Assembly: GCA_964587835.1 (NCBI GenBank) | Contig: CAZPMN010000008.1 | Coordinates: forward strand, 48,849 to 112,848 | Length of the DNA stretch: 64,000 nucleotides | Direction: 5' to 3' | DNA from: Erginobacter sp964587835 | GTDB lineage: Bacteria; Auribacterota; Erginobacteria; Erginobacterales; Erginobacteraceae | In this document: positions 46,463-54,901 of the stretch, one piece after another | Numbering within the stretch: the stretch's first letter is position 1 | How the letters are laid out: each line of letters starts with the position of its first letter | The notes under the pieces: generated by a model | What the model saw: the letters and a program-made list of their open reading frames with translations, nothing else | The model's database searches: none | Told to the model about the DNA's origin: nothing | Program-made: the position numbers and the translations under genes

Positions 46463-48424
46463 ATGAACAAAGTTGGGAGAGATGAGGCGGGACTGAAGAC
46501 CCTGCTGATGGGCAATGAGGCGATCGCCCGGGGGGCGGTCGAGGCCGGGATCAAGGTCGGGGTCGGCTACCCGGGCACCCCCTCGAGCGAGGTGGGCGAG
46601 GTCCTGGGCGAGCTGGCGGGGGAGCTGGGATTTTACTTCGAGTGGTCCCTGAACGAGAAGGTGGCCATCGACGTCGCCTCCGGGGCGGCCCTGACCGGGG
46701 CCCGGACCCTGGTGATGATGAAGAACGCGGGCCTCAACGTCGCGATGGATACCTTCGCCACCCTCCCCTACACCGGGACCCGGGGCGGACTGGTGATCGT
46801 GGTTGCCGATGATCCCGGGGCCCATTACTCTTCCACCGAGCAGGACACCCGGGTCCTGGCCCAGTACGCCGAGATGCCCTGCCTGGAGCCGAAGGACCAG
46901 CAGCAGGCCAAGGATATGGCCGCCGCCGCCTTCGCTCTCTCCGAGAAGCTCGAGATGCCGGTCTTTCTGCGCTCGGTTACCCGTCTCTCCCACGCCTCCG
47001 GGGACGTGGTCCTGGGGGGGATCGGGGAAGCTCCCCTGGAAGTTGGCTGGAACAAGCACTGGGAATCCCCCTTCCGCTGGGCGGTTTACGGCCCTCCCGG
47101 CGGCGCCGCCGGCCGCCACGGATGGCTGAAAGAGCAATACCCGGCTTTCCTGGCCGAGTCCGAGAACTCGCCCTTCAACCGTCTCCAGCTTAACCCGGAA
47201 AGCCGGCGGGCCGTGGTCTCCTCCGGGATGGGGACATCCTATGTCAATGACGCCCTGACCGCCCTGAAAAAGAAGGGGGCCTGCAGCGTCCTCGAGATCG
47301 GCTTCGTTTTCCCACCCCCGCGGGAGAAGATGAAGAAGATCCTGGAGGCCGCCGACTCGATCCTGGTGGTCGAGGAAGGCAACCCGATGCTGGAGACCGC
47401 GCTCAAGGAGCTGACCTCCGACCTCGGCCTGGCCAGGGAGATCGTCGGCCGGGGCTCGAAGCCGGTGCTCCCGGCCTTCAACGAGCTCAACCCCGATCTG
47501 GTGATGAAGGCGGTTGCCGGCCTCCTGGGGGCAAAGATCCCCGAGGTGAATTTGGACCCCGCCTCCCTGAAGCGGGCCGAAGAACTGACCGTCCCCCGTT
47601 CCTCGGCGCTCTGCGCCGGCTGCCCGCACATAGGGAGCTACACCGCCCTGGTCCAGGTGATGAAGAAAATCAAGCAGGAGTTGGTGATCGTCAACGGCGA
47701 CATCGGCTGCTACGAGCAGGGGGGGTACGGCCTGGCCGCCCAGGTGATCACCCCGAGCGGTGAGGCCACGAAGAAGTACCCGGTCAGCTCCCCTTATGAG
47801 ATCCTCGACACCACCTATGTGATGGGTTCGGGGATCGGCCAGGCGATCGGGGAGCGCCGCGCCCTGGCCGGGGATTCCACCAAGAAAGTCACCGCGGTGG
47901 CCGGCGACTCCACCTTCTTCCACGCCTGCCTGCCGGCGGTCGCCGACGCCTCGCTCTACAACACCGACATCACCTTCCTCGTCCTCGACAACTCCTGGAC
48001 CTGTATGACCGGCCACCAGCCCAGTCCCCGGTCCCGGGTGGACGGGATGGGGGCGAAGATCGAGAGCCTGGACATCGCCGCTGTCTGCAAGGCGATGTCG
48101 GTGAAGTGCCTCAAGACCGCCAGCGCCTACAACCTGGACGAGGCCGCCGCCGTCATCCAGGAGGCGGTCGACTTTCCCGGGTTCGCGGTGGTGATCCTGA
48201 CCGGTGAGTGTATGCTCCAGGTGATCCGGCGGGAGGGGGCGAAGGAGCCGAAGACCCACGTGGTCACCGAGACCTGCATCGGCTGCCAGGCCTGCGTCCG
48301 GGTCGGCTGTCCGGCCACCCTCTTCGACCCCAAGGCAAAGAAGGCCGGGATCGATCCCCTGCTCTGCGTCGACTGCGGGATCTGTTCCCAGGTCTGCCCG
48401 GTCAACGCGATCGTGACGGAGTGA
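46463..48424 (+). CDS. iorA: Indolepyruvate ferredoxin oxidoreductase alpha subunit
   Basis: 653 residues, AAGGAGGAG before the ATG. Domains in order: pyrimidine-binding part with GVGYPGTPSSEVGEVLGELA and MMKNAGLNVAMDTFATLPYT; TPP-binding part with IVNGDIGCYEQGGYGLAAQV, then VAGDSTFFHACLPAVAD; C-terminal ferredoxin domain with CIGCQACVRVGCPATLF and CVDCGICSQVCPVNAI, enough Cys for two clusters. With IorB it oxidises indolepyruvate, phenylpyruvate and similar acids to acyl-CoA, CO2 and reduced ferredoxin. It points to anaerobic use of aromatic amino acids. Confidence 0.94.
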   Translation: MNKVGRDEAGLKTLLMGNEAIARGAVEAGIKVGVGYPGTPSSEVGEVLGELAGELGFYFEWSLNEKVAIDVASGAALTGARTLVMMKNAGLNVAMDTFATLPYTGTRGGLVIVVADDPGAHYSSTEQDTRVLAQYAEMPCLEPKDQQQAKDMAAAAFALSEKLEMPVFLRSVTRLSHASGDVVLGGIGEAPLEVGWNKHWESPFRWAVYGPPGGAAGRHGWLKEQYPAFLAESENSPFNRLQLNPESRRAVVSSGMGTSYVNDALTALKKKGACSVLEIGFVFPPPREKMKKILEAADSILVVEEGNPMLETALKELTSDLGLAREIVGRGSKPVLPAFNELNPDLVMKAVAGLLGAKIPEVNLDPASLKRAEELTVPRSSALCAGCPHIGSYTALVQVMKKIKQELVIVNGDIGCYEQGGYGLAAQVITPSGEATKKYPVSSPYEILDTTYVMGSGIGQAIGERRALAGDSTKKVTAVAGDSTFFHACLPAVADASLYNTDITFLVLDNSWTCMTGHQPSPRSRVDGMGAKIESLDIAAVCKAMSVKCLKTASAYNLDEAAAVIQEAVDFPGFAVVILTGECMLQVIRREGAKEPKTHVVTETCIGCQACVRVGCPATLFDPKAKKAGIDPLLCVDCGICSQVCPVNAIVTE

Positions 48425-48442
48425 ATGACGTGAGAATGGCTG

Positions 48443-48533
48443 GTAGCGCAGCCCTTCAGGGCTGCCAATTCGGGCAGGGCTGAAGCCCTGCGCTACGAGC
48501 TGATGAGGCGGCCCTGAAGGGCTGCGTTACGTA
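48443..48533 (+). repeat. GTAGCGCAGCCCTTCAGGGC inverted repeat
   Basis: The left arm GTAGCGCAGCCCTTCAGGGC is answered by GGGCTGAAGCCCTGCGCTAC; a third part reads GGCCCTGAAGGGCTGCGTTAC. Each part also holds a small internal hairpin. It lies between iorA and iorB and does not code for anything visible. Confidence 0.68.
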
Positions 48534-48569
48534 ACATATATTGAAAATATACCAGCAGGAGAAGAGAAA

Positions 48570-49169
48570 ATGGAACTAAACGTAATGATCTGCGGAGTTG
48601 GCGGCCAGGGCTCGGTGCGAGCCTCTCACATCCTGGCCGAGGCGGCGATCAACGCCGGCGAGCGGGCCCGGGTCGGCGAGACTTTCGGGGCGGCGATGCG
48701 GGGGGGAAAAGTCAGTTCCCACGTCCGGATCGGCGACGTCTACGGTCCCCTGATCCGGGAGCGGTCGGCCGACATCGTCGTCGCCCAGGAACCCCTGGAA
48801 GGCCTGCGGATCGGCCAGAAGTTTGCCTCCCCTCAAGGGGTGGTGGTTCTCAACCCGGCCCCGGTCTACCCGGTCGACGTCTCCACCGGGAACGCCGAAT
48901 ATCCCCCCATCGGGGAGATCGAGGAAATCCTCAGAGGCCTGGCGGGGAAAGTGGCGGTGGTCGAGGGAACGAAGATCGCCGGGGAGATCGGCAACCCCCG
49001 GTCGATGAACATCGTGATGCTGGGTGCGGCCTACGGCACCGGCCTGATTACTTTCGATCGCCAGATCCTCCTCGACGTGATCGCCGGCTCCTTCAAGCCG
49101 AAGTTCAAGGAGCTGAACGAGAAGGCCTTCCTGGCCGGGGAAGAGGCCTGCCGAGCCGCGCTGCGATGA
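48570..49169 (+). CDS. iorB: Indolepyruvate ferredoxin oxidoreductase beta subunit
   Basis: 199 residues with AGGAGA before the ATG. The opening NVMICGVGGQGSVRASHILA and the RVGETFGAAMRGGKVSSHVR block are typical of the gamma-type 2-oxoacid oxidoreductase domain, which forms the CoA-binding part of the enzyme with IorA. It is separated from iorA by a 145-base repeat. Its stop overlaps the next ATG by four bases, coupling it to the synthetase beta subunit. Confidence 0.94.
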   Translation: MELNVMICGVGGQGSVRASHILAEAAINAGERARVGETFGAAMRGGKVSSHVRIGDVYGPLIRERSADIVVAQEPLEGLRIGQKFASPQGVVVLNPAPVYPVDVSTGNAEYPPIGEIEEILRGLAGKVAVVEGTKIAGEIGNPRSMNIVMLGAAYGTGLITFDRQILLDVIAGSFKPKFKELNEKAFLAGEEACRAALR

Positions 49170-49852
49170 AGGCCCGGGAGATCATAGCCTCCGCCCGCCG
49201 CGCTCGCCGGTCGCTCCTGGAGCCGGAGGCTTACGCCGTTCTGACCGAGTACGGGATCCCGGTTCTGGAACACCGGCTGGCCCGGTCCGCCGAGGAGGCC
49301 GGGAAAATGGCGGCTGAGGTCGGTTTTCCGGTGGCCCTGAAGGTGGTCTCCCCGGACGTGATTCACAAGTCGGATTCCGGCGGCGTCAAACTGGGGATAG
49401 GTTCCCCCGCCGCGGCCGCTGAGGCCTTTGCCGCTATTAACGCCTCCGTAACCCGGGCGGTCGCCGGCGCGCGGATCGAGGGTATGCTGATTACGCCGAT
49501 GGCGACGGAGGGGGTTGAGGTGATCGCCGGAATGGTCCGGGATCCCCAGTTCGGTCCGGCGGTGATGTTCGGGCTGGGCGGCATCTTTGTCGAGATTCTC
49601 AAGGATGTCGCCTTCGAGATCGCCCCGGTCTCTCGGGAGGACGCCCGGCGTCTGGTCGGTTCGATCAAGGGCTATCCCCTCCTGGCTGGGGCCCGGGGGG
49701 CGAAACCCTGTGACCTGGATTCGCTCATTGCGATTATCACCGGTCTCTCCCGCCTGTCCGTCGAACTGGAGGAAGTGAAGGAGATCGATCTCAACCCCGT
49801 TCTGGCCGGCCCCGACGGGGCCCGGGCCCTGGATGCGAGGATCCTGCTCTGA
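49166..49852 (+). CDS. ADP-forming acyl-CoA synthetase, beta subunit (ATP-grasp)
   Basis: 228 residues, the size of stand-alone beta subunits. ATP-grasp features are LEPEAYAVLTEYGIPVLEHR near the start, FPVALKVVSPDVIHKSDSGG and VKLGI, then GMVRDPQFGPAVMFGLGGIF. The closing EVKEIDLNPVLAGPDGARAL holds the metal-binding residues. It would phosphorylate ADP with phosphohistidine from the alpha subunit (44.9 kb). The start overlaps iorB by ATGA, so product formation and use are genetically linked. Confidence 0.93.
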   Translation: MKAREIIASARRARRSLLEPEAYAVLTEYGIPVLEHRLARSAEEAGKMAAEVGFPVALKVVSPDVIHKSDSGGVKLGIGSPAAAAEAFAAINASVTRAVAGARIEGMLITPMATEGVEVIAGMVRDPQFGPAVMFGLGGIFVEILKDVAFEIAPVSREDARRLVGSIKGYPLLAGARGAKPCDLDSLIAIITGLSRLSVELEEVKEIDLNPVLAGPDGARALDARILL

Positions 49853-49865
49853 GGAAGACTCCGAA

Positions 49866-49967
49866 TAGCCAATATCCAACAAGGAATATCCAATGAAGAA
49901 GGCAGGCGGGGTTACCGGCCCGGACCTTGGAAATTGAAAATTCCTTGTTGGCTATTGGATATTCAAT
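49866..49967 (+). repeat. Second CCAATATCC inverted element
   Basis: The left end reads TAGCCAATATCCAACAAGGA then ATATCCAATGAAGAAGG; the right end reads AAATTGAAAATTCCTTGTTG then GCTATTGGATATTCAA. It has the same ends as the element at 41.2 kb but a shorter centre. It lies after the synthetase beta gene. Confidence 0.72.
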
Positions 49968-50026
49968 AAGGGGGAGAGTGGGGGAACGGTTATAGCATCG
50001 CCATTCAGAACCAACTGTACTGCCAG

Positions 50027-50110
50027 GTCATTGCGAGCGGAGCGAAGCAATCTCAACTTGTTTCTGGAGAAGAGATTGCTTCGCCCCGATAAATTGGGGC
50101 TCGCAATGAC
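50027..50110 (+). repeat. Complete GTCATTGCGAG inverted element
   Basis: Perfect 11-base terminal inverted repeats GTCATTGCGAG (50027-50037) and CTCGCAATGAC (50100-50110) enclose GAAGCAATCTC and, inverted, GAGATTGCTTC. The element is 84 bases and without gene. It is the clearest copy of a family with four members in the window. The rest of the 413-base gap (49853-50265) shows only the start region of the aminotransferase. Confidence 0.78.
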
Positions 50111-50265
50111 AATGACTTTCTACATTACCGGTATTGCGCGTATTCCATCGCTGCGGAAGTGTAAACTAACCTATGGCCAGGGTAGTAACTTGAGATTATC
50201 GGGAAATCAATCGGGTTGAATCCAAGCGGGAAGTCTCGAAGAAACCAGCAACCGGGAGAAAAGTT

Positions 50266-51609
50266 ATGTCCATCAATTACACCGGAATCAAGATTGTCGC
50301 CGATCCCCCGGGTCCAAAGGCCCGGCAATGGATCGAGCGGGACAACACGGCGCTGAGCACCAGCCTCAGCCGAACCTCGGATCTGGTGGCCCGGCGAGCC
50401 CACGGCCCCTATGTGGAGGACGTGGACGGCAATGTCTTCCTCGATTTCGGGTCCGGGATCGCCGTCTCGGTGATGGGCCATACCGAGGACTCCGTGGTCA
50501 AGGCGGTTCAGGACCAGGCGGCCGAACTGATCCACGCCAATTCCTGCGATTACCTCACCCTTCCCCAGGTCGAGTACGCCGAGCGGTTCGTCAAACTCTG
50601 CCCGGGTGACTTTCCCAAGCGGGCCTTCTTTTCTAACAGCGGGGCCGAGAGCATCGAGTGCGGGATCAAGGTGGCGAAGTACAACACCGGCCGGGCGGGT
50701 GCGATCGCCTTTCTCGGGGCCTTCCACGGCCGGTTTATGGGGTCGCTGGCCCTGACCACCAACTCCCCGGTCTCCCGGCGGCATTACCTCGCCTCGATGA
50801 TGCCCGCCGTGGCCTTCGCCCCCTACGCTTACTGTTACCGTTGCCCCTTTAAACAGCAGTACCCCGGCTGCAATCTGGAGTGTCTCCAATATCTGAAGGA
50901 TAATGTCCTCGACCGGGTCGTCCCCAAGGAGGACTGCGCCTTCATAATCGTCGAGCCGCTCCAGGGAGCTGGCGGCTTCATCATCCCGCCGAAGGAATTT
51001 CTCCAGGGGGTCCAGGAGGTCTGCCGGGAGAACGGTATCCTGCTGATGGTGGACGAGGTCCAGACCGCCTTCGGCAAGACCGGATACTTCCTGGCCAGCG
51101 AGTATTTCGGGCTTGAGCCGGATATCCTCTGCGTCTCCAAGGCGATTGCCGCTGGTCTGCCGATGGGGATCACCGTTACCCGGTCCGAGCTGATGGAGTG
51201 GGATCTGAACACCCACGAGAATACCCTGGGCGGCAACCCGGTGGTTTTGGCCGGGGCCCTGGCGGTCCTCGACCTCTACGAGAATCAGGGTTTCACGGAA
51301 AAAGCCCGGCAGGTCGGACAGTGGCTCCAGGCCGGGATGCACGAACTCCAGGAGAAGCACGAGCTGATCGGGGACTTGCGGATGCTGGGGACGATGATCG
51401 GGATCGAGCTGGTGGAGTCGCGCGAGACCAAAGAGCCGGCCACCGCCCGGCGCAACCGGCTGATCGAGCTGGCCTTCAAGAAGGGTCTGCTGATCCTTGG
51501 GGCCGGAAAGAGCTCCATCCGCCTCGCCCCGGTCCATACGATGACCGAGGACGAGGTCAGGGCCGGGATCGCTATCCTCGACCAGGCCCTGACCGAGGCC
51601 ACCCGGTAG
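50266..51609 (+). CDS. Class III aminotransferase or amino acid racemase
   Basis: 447 residues, fold type I PLP enzyme. The PLP lysine is Lys292 in CVSKAIAAGLPMG; Asp263 in MVDEVQTAFGKTG binds the pyridine nitrogen; SNSGAESIECGIKVAKYNTG binds phosphate. A four-cysteine insert (Cys190, 193, 202, 206: YCYRCPFKQQYPGCNLEC) is notable and could bind metal. The sequence resembles the acetylornithine/GABA aminotransferase group that in Thermococcales includes broad amino acid racemases. The position after iorAB and the synthetase subunits suggests that it supplies 2-oxoacids or recycles amino groups. The specificity cannot be read from the sequence. Confidence 0.88.
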   Translation: MSINYTGIKIVADPPGPKARQWIERDNTALSTSLSRTSDLVARRAHGPYVEDVDGNVFLDFGSGIAVSVMGHTEDSVVKAVQDQAAELIHANSCDYLTLPQVEYAERFVKLCPGDFPKRAFFSNSGAESIECGIKVAKYNTGRAGAIAFLGAFHGRFMGSLALTTNSPVSRRHYLASMMPAVAFAPYAYCYRCPFKQQYPGCNLECLQYLKDNVLDRVVPKEDCAFIIVEPLQGAGGFIIPPKEFLQGVQEVCRENGILLMVDEVQTAFGKTGYFLASEYFGLEPDILCVSKAIAAGLPMGITVTRSELMEWDLNTHENTLGGNPVVLAGALAVLDLYENQGFTEKARQVGQWLQAGMHELQEKHELIGDLRMLGTMIGIELVESRETKEPATARRNRLIELAFKKGLLILGAGKSSIRLAPVHTMTEDEVRAGIAILDQALTEATR

Positions 51610-51668
51610 TCTCCCCTCTCTCGCCCGGCTTTAGATCGCTGCCCCGCCGCGGAATCCGCGCGGCGGGA

Positions 51669-53102
51669 CTAAAACTGGAAGTAGATGTAGGGGGCCTGGT
51701 GGTTGACGGCCAGCAGGTAGGTGGCGACCGCCAGCAACCCCCATCCGGCCGCCCTTAGGGGCCAGGGCAGGCGCGCCCACTTCTCGTTGAGCCCGCCGTA
51801 TTCCTGGGCGCTCTCGACAACCAGCCAGACCAGGATAATCAGCCCGTATCCCCACAGGGTCCAGTTGGCGGGGATCACCTCCCCCCGTTGCTGCCCGGCA
51901 CAGGCTCGAAATATCCTGCCGATGGTGACGGCGTCGGCGCTGCGGAAGAAGACCAGTCCGACGATGTTGAAGAAGAAGGTCACGGCAACGGAGAGAGCGA
52001 TCTTCCAGGTAAAGGACCCCCGCCGGGGCCGTCGCCTCCCCCGCCGTCTCCGCCGGTGGAACTTCCAGACGTAATAGAGCGAGAGCAGCACTGCGTTGTA
52101 GATCCCCCAGAAGACGAAGTTCCAGCGCGCCCCGTGCCAGAGGCCGCAGAGTCCGAGTACGATGGCGGCGTTGAGGATAGCGCGTCCGCCGCCCTTGCGG
52201 AAACCGCCCAGGGGGCCGAAGACGTAGTCGTGGAACCAGCGGGTCAGGGTCATATGCCAGCGGTTCCAGAACTCGGCGATCGAGACTGAGACCAGCGGCC
52301 GGTTGAAGTTCTCCGAAAGGCGCACCCCGAAGAGCCGGGCCGTCCCGATGGCGATGGTGGCGTAGCTGGCGAAGTCGAAGTAGATCTGTCCGCCGAAGGC
52401 GACGATCGACATCCAGGTGGCCAGGGTGGAATGCCGGCCCGGGGCGGCGAAGACCGAATCGACCAGGATGCCCAGGCGATCCGCCACCACCAGTTTCAGA
52501 AACAGTCCGGTTAGGATGCGTTTTCCCCCCGCCACCAGGTTGCTGAGCAGGACGGGGTGCCGGGTCTTCAGCTGGGGCAGGAGATGGTAGGCGCGCTCGA
52601 TGGGGCCGGCCACCAGTTGAGGGAAGAAACAGACGTAAAGCGCGAAGACTCCGAGGTCGCGCTCGGCCTTGAACTGACGCCGGTAGACATCGATAGCGTA
52701 ACTCATCGTCTGGAAGGTATAGAAGGAGATCCCCACCGGGAGGAGGAACCCCAGCGGTTCCCAGCTGCCCTGGAAACCCAGGATTCGGCCGAGCCCGACG
52801 AAATTATCCGCCAGGAAGTCGCCGTACTTGAAGAACCCGAGCAGTCCGAGGTTGCCCGCCAGGCTGCAGAGAAGCAGTCCTTTTCTTCCCCGCGGATTCT
52901 CCACCCGTTCCAGCGCCCGGCCCACCACGTAGTCGAGGATGGTGGAGGTGGCGATCAACAGGCCGTAGAAGGGGGTCTCCCAACAGTAGAAGACGTAACT
53001 GGCCGCCAGAAGCAGCAGCTGCCGGCCCCGCTGGGGCAGCCAGAGGTGGAGAATCCAGACCACGGCCAGGAAGACGGCGAAGGTGTAAGTGGCGAAGAGC
53101 AT
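51669..53102 (-). CDS. MBOAT-family O-acyltransferase (AlgI-like)
   Basis: 477 residues with 10-12 membrane helices. Diagnostic are GISFYTFQTMSYAIDVYRRQ, FFPQLVAGPIERAYHLLPQL, FWNRWHMTLTRWFHDYVFGP and GLCGLWHGARWNFVFWG, where the histidine of LWHG is the catalytic residue. Such proteins move acetyl groups across the membrane for polysaccharide O-acetylation. The start follows the stop of the SGNH gene after three bases, so they act as a pair. Confidence 0.94.
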   Translation of the reverse strand: MLFATYTFAVFLAVVWILHLWLPQRGRQLLLLAASYVFYCWETPFYGLLIATSTILDYVVGRALERVENPRGRKGLLLCSLAGNLGLLGFFKYGDFLADNFVGLGRILGFQGSWEPLGFLLPVGISFYTFQTMSYAIDVYRRQFKAERDLGVFALYVCFFPQLVAGPIERAYHLLPQLKTRHPVLLSNLVAGGKRILTGLFLKLVVADRLGILVDSVFAAPGRHSTLATWMSIVAFGGQIYFDFASYATIAIGTARLFGVRLSENFNRPLVSVSIAEFWNRWHMTLTRWFHDYVFGPLGGFRKGGGRAILNAAIVLGLCGLWHGARWNFVFWGIYNAVLLSLYYVWKFHRRRRRGRRRPRRGSFTWKIALSVAVTFFFNIVGLVFFRSADAVTIGRIFRACAGQQRGEVIPANWTLWGYGLIILVWLVVESAQEYGGLNEKWARLPWPLRAAGWGLLAVATYLLAVNHQAPYIYFQF

Positions 53103-53105
53103 CCC

Positions 53106-54182
53106 TTATTTCTCCATCGCCGCCGCGATGCGGTCCGCCAGCAACTGGGCCATTCGCCAATGTCCCCGGCTGCTCAGGTGGTTGCTGGAGACGAAGTCTT
53201 CCGGCGGCAGGGCGTCCGTCATATCCCAGGACTCGAGTCCGTGTTTCCGGGAAAGCTTCCGCAGGTCCCGCCGGAACCGCGTGATCCACCGTCCGGCCTC
53301 CTGCCCGGCGAAATCATCCCTCAGCGGGCAGGCCGCCACCAGGTGGTGCCGGGCGGGGATTCGCGCCAGCTGGGCGATGAACTCCTCCAGCATGATCGTG
53401 GAACGCTGGTCATAGGTCAGGTCCAGGCCGTCTTCGCCGGCGGCCGGCAGCGGATCGGGGATTTTCTCCGTCCGGGGTTTGCCGGTCAGTTCCCAGTACC
53501 GGTAGGTCGTCAGCGGCGCGTAAAAGACCTTCTGGATTCCGGGATACCGCTCGTCCAGCCAGGACCAGAGAAAATCGCGAAACGGCAACAGGGGCCAGCG
53601 GTCCGCCACCGCCGCCGTCAGGGTGTCTTCCACCCGCCCGTGGCGTTTCCAGAAGGAGAGGGGCAGGCGCCGGGCTCGGCGCCATTCGGTGAGCAGGTTG
53701 GGCAGATCGCTACGGGAGAAGGAAAATCCCCGGGTGAAATTGTCCCCGTGGTAGTCGGCGCTTCCCGAGATGGAGATTACCCAGGTTGGGGATTCCTCCC
53801 GCAGCCGGCTGGCCAGCGCCATATATTCCATTGGGGTGACACCGTCGATGGAAAAATTCACCACCTCCCAGCGCTTGTGCCCGCCGGTCTGGCGTTCATT
53901 GAGCAGGTGTTCCAGCCGGGCGGGGTAGCTCCGCCAGGAGAGGTGTTCCCCCGCGTAGCCCTGGGAATCCGAGATCACCGCCACCACCCCGGCCTCCCCG
54001 GAATCCCCGATGGCGTCCAGGTAATTCTTCCAGTCGCGGAATCGGTAGGGGTTCCGGGCGTCCCGCAGGCAATTCGCCGGCGGCGGGAGCAGTGCTTTCG
54101 CCGCCACCACGGCGAGGACCACCATAACCAGGGCGATGGCCAGGGCGCCGGTTACCTTGAGTCTGTAAGAGGGCGAGGACAT
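53106..54182 (-). CDS. SGNH/GDSL-like hydrolase, partner of the MBOAT protein
   Basis: 358 residues. One N-terminal membrane anchor (VTGALAIALVMVVLAVVAAK) leads to a periplasmic domain. VVAVISDSQGYAGEHLSWRS supplies the block I serine (DSQ), and VISISGSADYHGDNF may be block III. Near the end, FVSSNHLSSRGHWRMAQLLA has two histidines in the place of the DxxH block, though the usual Asp is not evident. AlgJ/AlgX-type proteins of this shape transfer acetyl from MBOAT to the glycan. The glycan is unknown; glycosyltransferases are at 31.6-33.9 kb. Confidence 0.82.
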   Translation of the reverse strand: MSSPSYRLKVTGALAIALVMVVLAVVAAKALLPPPANCLRDARNPYRFRDWKNYLDAIGDSGEAGVVAVISDSQGYAGEHLSWRSYPARLEHLLNERQTGGHKRWEVVNFSIDGVTPMEYMALASRLREESPTWVISISGSADYHGDNFTRGFSFSRSDLPNLLTEWRRARRLPLSFWKRHGRVEDTLTAAVADRWPLLPFRDFLWSWLDERYPGIQKVFYAPLTTYRYWELTGKPRTEKIPDPLPAAGEDGLDLTYDQRSTIMLEEFIAQLARIPARHHLVAACPLRDDFAGQEAGRWITRFRRDLRKLSRKHGLESWDMTDALPPEDFVSSNHLSSRGHWRMAQLLADRIAAAMEK

Positions 54183-54300
54183 TGATTCAGGCTGCGGATA
54201 TCCGCTGTGGTCGTGCGTCGCTTAATCCAGGCCGCAAATTCCGGGAAAGATCCCGTCTCCGGGGCGTCCCGTCGGATCCCGGTCCCGCCCCGCCGGCCGG

Positions 54301-54810
54301 TCAGGAGGAAGGCGGGTACTTGCGGAAGAAGGATTGGGCGGCCAGCCCGTCCATCACCCGCAGCCGGCGGCTGATCTCCCGGGCCAGGTTCATGATGATC
54401 AAAGTAAAGGTTTTCGGAGCGGACTTTCCCAGCCGGTAAAGGTCCATATTGTTCAGGAGCAGGATAACGGATTCTTCCCGGGCCCTGACCGTGGCCACGG
54501 CGGGTTGGGCGTCGATCAATTCCATCTCCCCGAAACTGTCTCCCTCCCGGAGCAGGGCCAGGCGGTACGGAGCCCGCCGGGAATTATTGGGATCCTTCTT
54601 CCAGACCTCGGCCGAACCCTGCCAGATCAAGTAGAGGTTGCCTCCGCCGTCGCCTTCCCGGACGATGTCGGCTCCCTTCGGATACCGTCGCGTTTGCAAA
54701 AGCTTGCGCACCCCGGTTAGTGCCCGATCGCTGAGTCCCCCGAAGAGGGGATGTGTCCGGAGAAATTCCAGGCTGACTTCAGACGGTTTCCCTTGCCGCT
54801 TCTTGTTCAT
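54301..54810 (-). CDS. Stand-alone cyclic-nucleotide-binding-like domain protein
   Basis: 169 residues with a CRP-like jelly roll: FGGLSDRALTGVRKLLQTRR, then GADIVREGDGGGNLYLIWQG and GDSFGEMELIDAQPAVATVR. There is no DNA-binding helix-turn-helix. The position of the arginine that grips the cyclic phosphate in this family (PR-AT) is taken by Ala (PAVATV), so cAMP or cGMP binding is doubtful. It may sense something else or act as a protein partner. It is 118 bases before the SGNH gene on the same strand and divergent from lipM. Confidence 0.82.
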   Translation of the reverse strand: MNKKRQGKPSEVSLEFLRTHPLFGGLSDRALTGVRKLLQTRRYPKGADIVREGDGGGNLYLIWQGSAEVWKKDPNNSRRAPYRLALLREGDSFGEMELIDAQPAVATVRAREESVILLLNNMDLYRLGKSAPKTFTLIIMNLAREISRRLRVMDGLAAQSFFRKYPPSS

Positions 54811-54901
54811 ATTCCGGTTCCTCCATCAGGGGGGTGAGTATAGAATCATCCCCGTGGGGAAGCCAAATAATTTTACCGGCCGGACCATCCGGCGGCGGGA
54901 T

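Noticed and set aside
46448..48259. Minus-strand open frame of 603 codons opposite iorA
   Set aside because: Shadow caused by high GC; IorA motifs are complete on the other strand.
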